Assembly: GCA_030295235.1 (NCBI GenBank)
Contig: AP026157.1
Span: 186,001-250,000, forward strand
Direction: 5' to 3'
DNA from: Fistulifera solaris
Taxonomy: Eukaryota > Bacillariophyta > Bacillariophyceae > Naviculales > Stauroneidaceae
Length of the DNA stretch: 64,000 bases
Position 1 is the first letter of the stretch. The number at the start of each line of letters is the position of its first letter. A program made the position numbers and the translations under genes. Below the pieces are notes generated by a model. That model did no database searches. It worked only from the letters and a program-made list of their open reading frames with translations, and was not told the origin of the DNA. Shown piece after piece: positions 11,219 to 22,176 of this stretch.

Positions 11219-12181
11219 ATGCAACTCTCTGCCGCTTTGATGTCTCTCCTCGGTTACAGTGGAGAACCCGCCACCACGCCCATTGCGATCGGCCTTCAGT
11301 GCGGAAACGTCCGCATGGACAAGCTCAGTGATCATGCCAAGCAGGTCATGGCCCAAGCGTTGGTGGATTCCTACAAGACTTCTTACGCCTTGCACGACAA
11401 CAACGATTCGTTCCTTGCTGGCGTTCACTTCGATCAGTCTCATGCTACCAAGGAGTCTCTCAAGTGGAACGGAACTTGGAACTATGGTTGCCGCTTGTGC
11501 CCCAACGACGATGATTCCACCATGTCGGCCCCCTTTGCTGCGTTCGTTGCGGACCTCGGTTGCACCGCTTGTGCTCCGACATCGGTGGTCGGTGTGAGTG
11601 CCTGGGAAGCCACCTTGACCAGCATTCTTCGTGCTACGAACCATGCCGAGTTGAAGAAAGCCAACGCTTGCCAGATTTCTTTGCACGATCGTCTCGAGGA
11701 AGACGAAACCGTGGAGCATGTTGAGATTGGTGTTAAGTGCGACAACGCCGACTTTGCAAGTCTCGGAGCGAAAGCTTCCGGCTTTTCCTCTCGCGCTTTG
11801 GAAGACTCGTACAACAAGGTCCATGAGTTGCTCAAGGGCGGTGACAGCTTCCTTGCTGGTGTCCATTTTGACGGTGCCCATTCGCCGAAGAAGGCTGCTC
11901 TCAAGTGGAACGGGACGTGGAATTATGGATGCCGCTTGTGCCCCAACGACGATGACACACTCGGAGATGCTTCGGCCGTTGGTGGATACGTTGGAGAGCT
12001 TGGCTGTGCCCTCTGTGCTCCCGACAACAGTAACTTGCGCGGGGATGACACTGTCGTGCGTGCTTGGGAAGCCGAGTACACGGCGGCCTTGCTCGAGAGC
12101 CAGTACGCGGAGTTCAACAATGTCAAGAACTGCAAGATTGACATTGTCGCCCAGTATTCGGATGCGGCCGCAAAGGCTTAA
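11219..12181 (+). CDS. Internally duplicated Cys-rich protein of unknown function
   Basis: A single exon of 320 aa with no frame break, from ATG 11219 to TAA. The protein is two tandem copies of a module of about 130 residues. Both copies share SFLAGVHFD, LKWNGTWNYGCRLCPNDDD, an ADLGC/GELGC segment with C-x-x-C-A-P, an AWEA helix, and a closing C-x-I. Near-identical DNA in the WNGTWNYG stretch suggests recent duplication or gene conversion. The first 14 residues are weakly hydrophobic and could be a poor signal peptide. The paired cysteines suggest a disulfide-stabilised secreted protein or a metal-binding one; neither can be shown here. I do not recognise the family. Codon use looks typical of a well-expressed gene. 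The downstream ABC-F gene is convergent. Confidence 0.82.
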   Translation: MQLSAALMSLLGYSGEPATTPIAIGLQCGNVRMDKLSDHAKQVMAQALVDSYKTSYALHDNNDSFLAGVHFDQSHATKESLKWNGTWNYGCRLCPNDDDSTMSAPFAAFVADLGCTACAPTSVVGVSAWEATLTSILRATNHAELKKANACQISLHDRLEEDETVEHVEIGVKCDNADFASLGAKASGFSSRALEDSYNKVHELLKGGDSFLAGVHFDGAHSPKKAALKWNGTWNYGCRLCPNDDDTLGDASAVGGYVGELGCALCAPDNSNLRGDDTVVRAWEAEYTAALLESQYAEFNNVKNCKIDIVAQYSDAAAKA

Positions 12182-12421
12182 GGAGATGACGGAAAACGCG
12201 TCTTTTCAGAGAGATAGAGAATCACCAAGAAAAATCCACCTAGTAACTGAAAAGAATACATAAGAACTTTATGATTGGTATCTTCGTAGCGTGCCTTGGA
12301 TGCTTTGCATAGCGCGACAGAAGTGATATTTACAGCGCTCATCAAAGCAAATTGATACAGGATTGATGAGGGGCGGCAGCCAGATCTCTTGAATTCAGAA
12401 TGAGGCGCACAAACGAGTAGC

Positions 12422-14631
12422 TCAAATTGCCACCTCGGCTTCTTCAACAATTTCTGCTAATTCCATCCATCGAAGCTCCTTCTCGTCCAACTCAGCTTGC
12501 ATCTTGTTGAGTTTTTCTGTCATGTCTGCTAATGCGGACCATCCTTGATCCGCGCCATTGTCGATTTCAGCTTGCTGCTTTTCTATTTGGGAACGAAGCT
12601 TATCCATAGACTTTTCCAAGTTGTCCATTTCCTTCTTAGACTGTCGAATTGCGTTTCGTTGTTCGTTTCGTTTCACCTTGTCTTCCTTATAGTTTGTCTT
12701 TCGCTCTTCACTAACACGAGTCGGCGTCTCGTTTTCCATGTCAAGCAACGTTGTTGCATATTCCGATAGTTTACCCTCGAAATCAATCACTTCTCCGTCA
12801 CCCTGAAAAACGAACAAATGATCCGTAACTTTGTCGGCGAACAAGCGATCATGACTGACAACGACAAGCACACCTTTGTATTCTTCTTGCAAGTATGTTT
12901 CCATGGCCTGTAAAGTATCAAGGTCACAGTCGACGCTGGGTTCATCGAGTACCAAAAAGTTGGGCCGCTGACTTAAAACGGATAAAAGCTGTAGCCGACG
13001 TTTTTCACCTCCACTCAAAACCGATAATCGATCGGACCATCTGGTCCTCGGAAATTCAAATTTTCGCAGTAAGCGCCGAGCTTCGTCAGTGGACACGCCC
13101 TCTGAATTATCCGCCATTTGCACGCGTTCCACCACAAACTCTAACACCGTTTGTTCCGGATCATCGACGGTCAAGCCCAGCTGATCATACACACCCATGA
13201 CGATCGTTTCGCCTACATCTACAGATCCCGAGTCTGGCTTTTGTTGACCTGTCATAATCCTCACAAATGTCTACAATAACAAAGCGTCAGCTTAACGAAG
13301 ATATCGTGCAGTACGGCCTAACGCTAACGAAGACTCACCGTTTTTCCAACTCCGTTACTTCCCGCAAGGCAGATTCGATCCCCAGGCAAAAAGTCATAGC
13401 TAAAATTCTTCAAAACAACTTTTTCTGAAAAAGCCAAGCTGACATCTTTCATCGACAAAATCTCAGTTCCCAAGCGACGAACGCTTCGTTTCAAAAGCAA
13501 GTTAGCATCCCCTAATGAAAAAACACAACACTGTTAGTTTTGCCAGTCGAAAAATGCTGTAAGAATAGTGCGTCTTAAAGAACTTACGAGGCCTTGGCTT
13601 GGTACTTTTCTCCAGCTTGTAGAATGCATCAATCCGAGTCTTCGACTTGGTCTGTCGCGCCTGCGGTTGCCGCCGCATCCAATCAAGCTCTACTCGATAT
13701 TTTGCTTTAGCACTTTGTATGGCAGCGTCATCTCTTGCCAATCTTTCTTCTTTCGCGGTAAGATAGTCGGCATACTTTCCCACGTACTCGTAAAGCTTTC
13801 CTTGATCGAGCTCTAATATTCGATCACAAACTTGATCCAGAAAGACCCGATCGTGCGTCACCATCAATATGGTCAGTGCCGGGTCGGCCAATAACTCCTC
13901 GAGCCATTGTACACCCGCTAAAGAGAGAAAGTTGGTCGGTTCATCCAGTAACAGCACATCGGGCTCTTGAACGAGCGCCGCTGCCAGCGCCACACGTTTT
14001 CGTTCTCCACCCGATAGTTGCGAAAGCGGCTTCTCTTGCAAATGACGCACCCGCAATCGTGTCGCAACTTCTTCCGCCTTGGTTAACACGGCCCATCCCT
14101 GTTGTCGATCCATATCGGCTGTCACGGCCGCAAACGCCTCCGGATGTTCGGCCGCTGCGGTGGATGCTTGAATGTACCGACGCACCGTTCCGTATACCGA
14201 AGTATCTTGTTGTTGATTAACTGTGTTCTTATCTAAGATCCCTAACAAAGCATCGGCTACCGTAATATCACTCGGCATCAGCGGTTCTTGCTCGACCATG
14301 GCCACGCGCACTGTTTTCAAGGACGTCACTTGCCCCGAATACGAAAAGGATACTTTTCACCACCCGTCTTTTCGGCCAAAATTTTTAAAAGAGTCGACTT
14401 TCCCGCCCCGTTTCGTCCCACTAAGCACACTTTCGCTCCTCGAGGTAAATGGTAGGACACATCATTCACCTGAAAGGTATTTCCTCCATCATGACTGCAG
14501 GTCAAACGATCCAAAGAAAGAACGGGAGGTGCTGCCTCCAGTAACGTCAATCGTCGTGATAAAGAGACGGGTAATTGAAACGAAAGAGATCTCGCGAATA
14601 GGAATCCGACGATGATACTGGTGGTTCTCAT
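12422..14631 (-). CDS. Plastid-targeted Uup-type ABC-F ATPase
   Basis: Three exons, 14631-13588, 13511-13339 and 13270-12422, with introns of 76 and 68 nt (GTAAGT...TAG and GTGAGT...TAG). The N-terminus is a signal peptide with an LSF-QLP plastid-entry motif. Cassette 1 has GRNGAGKST, LSGGERKRV, LLLDEPTNFLSL and THDR. Cassette 2 has GSNGVGKT, LSGGEKRRL, LVLDEPSVDCDL and SHDR. There is no membrane domain, and a coiled-coil tail follows, as in the Uup branch of ABC-F proteins, which act on ribosomes. The usual DEPTNHLD/DEPTNDLD text is altered in both cassettes; the catalytic Glu is kept. One frame break: T4 on the coding strand (14344-14347) needs one base, joining KYPF to SYSGQV; total then 688 aa. 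A role at plastid ribosomes is inferred from targeting plus family. An alternative ATG lies about 56 bases upstream. Confidence 0.87.
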
Positions 14632-15073
14632 GGTGATGTTGTTATTTGGGCATCTCTCTCGTCGCGTGCTGTTGGTCGATCGATTCATTCATTCAGTTTT
14701 CCGTTTTACGCTTTCGGGCGGTTTTGGCGTTTGCGTCAGACTTCAGACGACGGACGGTCGACAATAGATCACGATCACAGCAGAACCCAGCGGGTACCGG
14801 TACGATCTTTTAAATGCACTTTCGAATGGAGAGACGGCTCGCATTCTTGAGATGGGCCCAAAGATACGCGGAAATATTTATCGCGCATATGTTCTTCATC
14901 GCCAACGACGAAACACGAAACGCAATAAGAGCAAGAAATACGGAGTAATAAAAATCTCGATGACTGCTGGCTCCAGGCCTGCTGATCGATGGCGGATTGT
15001 CAAGGTGAAAGAATAACAGAGTAACGCAACAATCTTTCTCTTCTTTAACTACCTGAACAAAGCAACGTAACGA
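14632..15073. other. Divergent intergenic region, 442 bp
   Basis: Shared promoter space of the ABC-F gene (minus) and the FG-GAP gene (plus). It contains the 10-bp palindrome GTACCGGTAC at 14794-14803, one of five exact copies in the window. No gene seen. Confidence 0.45.
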
Positions 15074-16414
15074 ATGTGGCAATCGACGACCCGCTCGTTG
15101 TTGTTTCTAGTACTCGTGATGGCACAAACAAGTCAAGCCATTTACACCCTTCGGCAGACTTTATCGGATGATACAACTCTCGATTTAGGACGCTCCGTCG
15201 CCTTGGAAGTCGAGTCCGGATACATGGTCGTAGGGTCATTGAGTCAATTAGCTCAAATCTACAAGTATGATTCACGGCACGATGAGAAATGGAAATTGCA
15301 TCAACAACTCCAATCGGATGCGCCGACGGACGATAAGTTTGGATGGTCCGTTGCCATCGACGGTCGCTATATGGCCATTGGAGCACCCTTTGCTCTCAAT
15401 TCACAAGGTGTGCAAAGAGGTGCCGTTTATATTTACCGAAAAAGTACTCTAAGGCACAACTGGGAGTTACAGCAGACGATTTATGGTGACGAAACGCATG
15501 GTGAAGAATTTGGCCACGCGGTGGCGATGCACAATCAACATTTGATTGTTTCGGATCGTCGGCATAATGAAATAAGTGATAGCGCTGGAAGAGCTGTAAG
15601 AGAAACCGGAACGCGCGTGTATTCAACATCAATCGTTTGTTCTCATAAATATATCGTCTCATTTGTTCCAGAGTGTGTATCGAAGAGAACGGCGGTCTCG
15701 AACCTACACATTACAAAACAATCTCGTGGCCAGCGATGCGGCTAATGGTGATCTTTATGGTTATTCTGTCTCCATTTATGGCCACTTTGCGGCGGTCGGT
15801 GCTATTGCTGATGATGACGGCGCATCGTCGACGGGAGCCGTCTACGTTTATCGCAATCAAGGAGGCAACTGGGAGTTCCTCATCAAGCTACTACCTCCCA
15901 TTCCGCAAATCCTTAAAAGTTATGGTGAATCTCTGTCGATTTACGGGACCACTATTGCGATTGGCGCTTTGCGTCACGACGGAACACAGGATAATGAGGG
16001 TGCAATTTATGTTTACGATTTAGAGGACGGGAGTTTTACCCTGACGAGTGAACTACTGGCACCCAGTCCGAGTAGCAACGATCAGCTGGGGCGATCTGTA
16101 GTAATCCGTGATCAAACGGTAGTCGCTGGGGCCTGGAAAGACGACGTTGGTAGTGTTGCAGATGCGGGCTCGTCTTATGTCTACTTGAAAAGAATGGTGT
16201 ATGGACCTTTGAAGAACAATTGCTACTGGATCCGCCGACGACGCTTGATGAATATGGCGGCTCACTTGCACTGGGCTGTGATGGAACCTTACTGGTGGGT
16301 GCTCCTAGTCGATTTAGCGAAATGGGAGCGGTTTCGATCTATCAAGATAATCGAGTTAGCTCTTTTCAGCGATGGAAGTGCACGCGTTTACGCTTGCGAA
16401 GGAATAAAGCCTAG
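15074..16414 (+). CDS. Secreted FG-GAP / integrin-alpha-like beta-propeller protein
   Basis: Exons 15074-15595 and 15672 onward; 76-nt intron GTAAGA...CAG, phase 0. A signal peptide (about residues 1-22) is followed by at least six FG-GAP-type repeats such as FGWSVAIDGRYMAIGAP, YGYSVSIYGHFAAVGA, GAVYVYR, YGESLSIYGTTIAIGA, LGRSVVIRDQTVVAGA and YGGSLALGCDGTLLVGAP. These form a beta-propeller blade set typical of extracellular or vesicular binding proteins. One frame break: A4 at 16188-16191 needs one base, giving KRNGVW or KKNGVW before TFEEQLLLDPP. The corrected frame ends at TAG 16414 (421 aa). Removing one T from 16364-16367 would instead extend it to 16466; I cannot choose. No membrane span is seen. 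Ligand and role unknown. Confidence 0.78.
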
Positions 16415-16881
16415 AGTAACAGATCGCTGCTATGCTTATATCTATGTTACCGATCGATGTTTTTAATGAAGCCTTTTAAAGGAATGTTTGTCGTTCTTTC
16501 GATAACGCTCCAATGCTTCCCTTATTAGTTCTTAAGCTACCTTTCCAGCCCAAATTATTGACTAGATTGAACCGATCTATGCAATCAAGTACATATCAGT
16601 GTATCTATCCGACGAGTTATTCAGTCCAGTGTGTTTCATTTCTTTCTTGATAACACAAATAAAGAGGCTTTGGAATTAGACAGAATCGGCCGAGGGGGCA
16701 TAATTCTATCTATCCCGCGATCCAAAGTAACAAAGCTGGCAAAGATAGCAATATTCACTGCCCTATTTGAGCTAGAAAGACAATACAGCTACTAAGATCC
16801 GTTAGAACGCTCAATTTTATCAATTTTTGCTCTAAAAGAGACCATTTTGCCGCGAATCTCGACCTATTTCGTCCGTTACGA
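16415..16881. other. Convergent 3' region, 467 bp
   Basis: This lies between the stop codons of the FG-GAP gene and RPB1, so it holds both 3' ends. An AATAAA-like ACAAATAAAG sits near 16655. No gene is supported. Confidence 0.4.
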
Positions 16882-19800
16882 TCATTCCTCGCGATCCGGA
16901 GAGTAAGCCGGTGATGTGGGACTATACGCAGGTGATGTGGGACTATACGCAGGTGATGTGGGACTGTACGCAGGTGATGTAGGACTGTATTGGACGGAAT
17001 AAGCGGGACTCGTAGGGCTGTATGCGGGACTTGTGGCGGAATATTGAACAGAATAATTTGGGGACGTGGGAGAATAAGCCGGTGAAGTCGCGGAAAATTG
17101 CGCTGCGCTGTACGCAGGGCTCGTAGGGGAATAAGCTGGACTTGTAGGACTATATTGGACAGAATAATTTGGGCTCGTGGGGCTATATGCCGGACTTGTT
17201 GGTGAATATTGCGCGCCAGAATAATTCGGACTTGTTGCGTGGTACGCTGGTGACGAGGATGGCCCATAGGAAGACGCCGAATAAGCCGGGGAAGTGGGAG
17301 AATAAGCAGGACTTGTTGGACTGTACTGAGGGCTTGTTGCAGAGCTGCTGTAAGCGGGAGAAGTGGCGCTATAACTAGGTGATGAAGATGGGTCGCTGCC
17401 GGGAAAGTAGCTGGGTGAGAAACTGGCTCCTCCGCTCGCAGGACTAAACGCGCCATCCCCAAATGGGGTTGCGCCTCCACCATCTCCCATCATGGGACTA
17501 CGGGCAAATGGTGTAGTGGCATACGGTGTGGCTCCACCAATACCACCGGCACCAGCAACACCTAAGTCATCTTCAGCCGCAAATTCATCGACAACGACCT
17601 CGACAGCTTCGCGAACCACCTTCTCTTCATCCAAAAGCAAATCAATTTGTCCGGTACCCACTCGCGCCAATTGCCCCATCATAATGTTTTCAGTAACCCC
17701 TTTGAGAATTTCGCTTTCTGCAAAGACAGCTGCATCCATCAACATGTCAACCGTTTCTTCGAATGACGCACGCAAGAGTGGGCCACTGTCCACACGGTTA
17801 ATTCCGTGCCGATCGATTGCCATCAGGTGACCTTGCATAGTCATCACATCCACCAAGCAAGCCAAATGGCGGTAATTGACATAAGATCCATCAAACGAAA
17901 TCACATTGCGAAGTTCACTCAACAGCGCACCACGCACACCCTCGATACCAAGGGCCATGAAAACTTCCACAATGTCGTTCGAAACAGTGCGCGTAGCATC
18001 GACGTAGTCAACCCCCAGAACTGCCATTAGGTTCGTGCCGTCTGTTTCAAGAACCCACTCATCTTGCACACCAAAGCCTTTTTCATCGTTCCAAGTGCTG
18101 CGCTTCGCACCGCCACGCATGAAGACTTTCTTTACGTGATCCACTCCTCGTAGCTTGAGAGTCGAGAGCATGCTCTTTTCGAGACGCTTCAAGAATACAT
18201 CATCTTCTTGTCCGACCATACCATCATCGTCATCGTCCTCGCCTTGCGCTCCCTCTCCTGTTTGGGCATCATTCACGATGCGGACTCGCACGACCAGTAG
18301 ATCGGCATTGTCATCAGAGATTTCAACAAACAAGTCGGCACCATATTCTGCCGCTATTTGAGCCGATATTTCATTCATCTGAAGCTTCTTCACGAAGACA
18401 AGGTCCTTGTCGAGTTCCATGCGCAACACCCAGGGACTTAGACGACGCAACTCTTCCTCCGCAATGTCACTAAAAGCATAGAAATCTTTCACAAGCTCTT
18501 GATCTGCAGCAACGACAGTGTTCTTCACATCAGGATCATAATAGATTTCAGTTTTTCGGACGAGGTCACCGAGTACAGTGAACTCCAGGAGACTGACTAC
18601 GAGCTCCGCAACTTTTTCGTCTGATGATACCATTACAGGCAAGTATACAGTGAGGCCTGGAGTCTTGGGCGTCTTCGCAACATTGATGATTTCTTTCAGT
18701 CTCGGAACACCTAGTGTTACATTCTTGGCTGACACACCGGCATAGTGGAATGTGTTCAGCGTCATTTGGGTAGCAGGCTCACCAATGGATTGGGCAGCCA
18801 AGACTCCGGCCATCTCGCCTGGAGACACTTTTGCCACGAAGAATCTAGTTTCAATTTCTCCCACAACCCATTCGAGCGCGGCTTTAGTCAGACGGAACTC
18901 GCTGAGTACGCGCTTCGAGGCGAGAAGACTGCGGATCAAAATGCGGTACAGCGTCGTTGCGTTCGCTTGCGCTTCGACGGAAAGCGGATCGTCACCGACT
19001 ACAGCTACTAATCGATCCAGTAGCGATGACACCGTTTCAACAACTTGCTTGGGGTGTAAGTCGCTGGGTTTGCTGCGATCTAATCTGAATTGTCGAATGG
19101 CATTGTTGATCACACGCAACACATTGCCTGGAGCATAAGATGTTGGATCGGATTCACGATTGGGCTCGCGATATTTCATGATAATGCGAAGTGTAGCTTG
19201 ATCATCTCGAATAGTTTCAAGCTCTTTGTCCAATAATATCTGCACTTCAGGCTCACGGCGACAGTCCTCTAGCACCTCAGATTCAAGAAAAGGTAATCCT
19301 TGTTCGTCAAGACCGAAGTCGGGATTGGTAGTGTCCATCCGATAACGAGCTTCGAGTTCAGCCTTATTTAGCGTCAACGAATCGAATTTTTGCTTCTCAA
19401 TCCAGCATGCGTCCATCCCGTCTTCACCATATAGAAATTGAACAATTTGCCCTGAGGATGTTCGTAGTGTTCCGTCGTACCTAGCCATGACAGTCTCCAT
19501 AGCTTTCACAAGTCGCCGCTGAATATAACCTGTCTCGGCAGTTTTACAGGCCGTATCAATAAGACCTTCTCGTCCACCCATCGCATGAAAGAAAAATTCT
19601 TGGGGAGACAATCCACGCAGATACGAGTTCTCGACAAAACCACGTGACTCGCTACCAATGTCGTCTTTCGAAAAATGGGGTAAACTCCGCTTTTTGAAAC
19701 CGTAAGGTATGCGTTTTCCTTCGACGTTTTGCTGTCCTACACAGGCAATGATCTGGGAAATATTGATGAAGCTACCCTTTGAACCGGCTTGGACCATGGC

Positions 19801-22176
19801 TTTGACTGAATTTGTCTCATCCAATGAAGATTGAGCTGACTTTCCGGCGTGGTCACGTGCCGTGTTCAAAACTTTGTTGACTAGCTGCTCAAACGATTCA
19901 ATCATGGTACGCCCCGGTTGTACTTCGAGCTCGCCTAGCTGGCCTTGTCTTACCAAGTCTTGAACTTGCTTCTTTGCTTTGTCAATCGTGCTTTCGATTT
20001 GTCGCATAGTAGCTTCATCTGACACAGCATCGATTGCACCAATTGAGAAAGAGTACTGCAAGATCCAGTAATTAACCAGCTGCTGGACCTGATTCATAAA
20101 CATGGCAGTGGCATCATGACCTTGATCCAACCAAATCGTATGAATTAAACCTCCCATACTCTTGCCAATCGTATTCTTATCGATGATGCCTTGCAATAGT
20201 TCCCCTTCAATTATAGTCACTTGACTGTCGTACATATTGAACGTATTAGGCATCGTTTTGCCCGACGCATCCTTACCAGGACCGGTGTTGGCTTTGGCTT
20301 GCAAGTGAATGGGCGGCAAGATTTGGCTGATGAGCTGCTTTCCGGTCCACAACGGTTTGGGTTTTAAGATTGCTGGCATCGGAACTTTGCCGTTCCATTG
20401 CTTCACCCACATCAACAAATTGAAACAAAGGTCCTTTTCAATAAAGACGCTTCGTTTACTCATCTTTTGAACTGCCAACAACGAATCTTGCACAATGCCC
20501 ATCACAGGACGGTTGGATTGGCCACTCACCACCACTCGTGGACTCAGCATCATGAATTCGGCCTCCGCTCGCGCCGTCAAACTCTGAGGAACGTGCAAGT
20601 TCATCTCGTCGCCGTCAAAGTCAGCATTGTAGGGCGACGTACAACTCAAGTTCAAACGGAACGTACTCCAGTCTAGCACCTTGGCGCGGTGCCCCATGAT
20701 ACTCATTTTGTGCAACGAAGGCTGTCGATTGAACAAAACCACATCGTCATCTTTCAAATGACGTTCCACAATCCATCCATGAGACAAGAGCAACTCGCTT
20801 TTATTCTTCACGTAACGTAGATCAATGCGTGTGCCATCACTGCGAATGATATGCTTCGCACCCGGGTGTTGCGTTGGACCATTCGCTACGGCTTGACTGA
20901 GTTCATGCATGTTAAAAGCGGTGACTCTGACCGGCACCGTCAAATTCATGGCGACACTTCGAGGAACACCAACTTGCTGAATACCCAAGTTAGGATCCGC
21001 AGTAATGACAGTACGGGCAGAGAAATCCACGCGCTTCCCCATCAAGTTTCCACGGATGCGGCCTTCCTTCCCTTTCAAGCGCTGCGCAATCGTTTTCAAG
21101 GGACGTCCACTGCGCTGGGTAATTTGCGGGAGTCCACGGATCTCGTTGTTCATAAAAGCCGCAACATTGTGCTGCAATGCCAACTCGAACTGTTCCTTGA
21201 CGATATCAGGTTCTCCGCTCTCATGAGCCTGCTTTAGACTCAAATTGGACTTGACGACATTGACAATCTGATGCGTCAAGTCGTCTTCCGAGGCCGTCCC
21301 ACCCGCCACGACACTGGGACGAACGTGCAAGGGCGGAACCGGCAAGACTTGGACCAAGAGCCAATCGGGACGCGCGTGCTGTGGATGCAATCCCAGCGTG
21401 GGGATATCCTGCTCGCGAATCTGCTTCAAGATTTTGACAGCCGTCTCGCCACTCAAGTACTGCTTCGAGTCTCCCCCGATGCCTTGCAAAGCATCTACCG
21501 GAATTTCTGTCGTGATATGAAGATCCGTCTTGGTGTACTTGGGCAAGGGCGCCTGACAGTGATCACATTTCTTCTTGTTGCGCAAAAGCTCTGCCAAGGC
21601 ATCCAGTCGACGCTTTTTGTTGTTGATCTGCACACTTTTCTGGTACTTGAAGTCATCTTCCGCAATGCGAATACGGCTGCACTTGTGACAGATGCAACGG
21701 AGCACTTTAAGGGTTCGATCAATGAAACCTTGGTGATAGACAGGGCGAGCTAACTCAATGTGCCCGAAATAACCAGGGTCCGACTTGTCATGCAACGAAC
21801 CCAACCGCGGGTCATTTGCACCACCGTAAACAGGCTGACCTTGAATTGTCGTTTCGTAACGCGTCACACCAGCAGGGACTTTACGACCGTTGATCGTGAC
21901 CGCCTGAGTGACACTGTATTCTTTCTGTTGCATGACAAGATAACGAATACAGGTCAGAAAGAGTAAGAAAAGATACTGATCGACATGCTCTATCACACTT
22001 CGCAACAGTAAGCCTCAACGACATTTATCGCACTCCCAACGCACCAATTCAAGAGGATTAACAATTCCAAACTGCATTTTGACGATACGACGCAAGCGAA
22101 CACGGCTGTAACCAAAGTTTTCCGAGTTTTGCGTTAGCGTGGTTGCACCTGCTTGACGAGCTGCTGCGGACGACAT
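16882..22176 (-). CDS. RPB1: RNA polymerase II largest subunit RPB1
   Basis: Exon 1 is 22176-22045 (44 codons) and exon 2 is 21924-16882; the 120-nt intron GTGCGT...CAG is phase 0. Total 1724 aa with no frame break. Exon 1 supplies FGYSRVRLRRIVKMQFGIVN, matching the RPB1 start. The active-site loop NADFDGDEMN (near residue 480), the SNRPVMGIVQDSL block, the bridge-helix/trigger-loop segment (GEMAGVLAAQSIGEPATQMT) and the jaw region are intact. The second clamp zinc site (CICHKC and CDHC) is kept. The first clamp knuckle, normally CxxC...CPGHFGH, is replaced by HDKSDPGYFGH, so its ligands are missing. The CTD has 12 YSPTSP-A/N heptads, variant YSATSPA units and YSVQ spacers, and ends SPDREE. 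It synthesises mRNA precursors in the nucleus. Confidence 0.97.

Noticed and set aside
21925-22044. Start of RPB1 at the upstream Met codon near 22005
   Set aside because: That Met lies in the 120-nt intron; exon 1 at 22176-22045 supplies the conserved RPB1 N-terminus.
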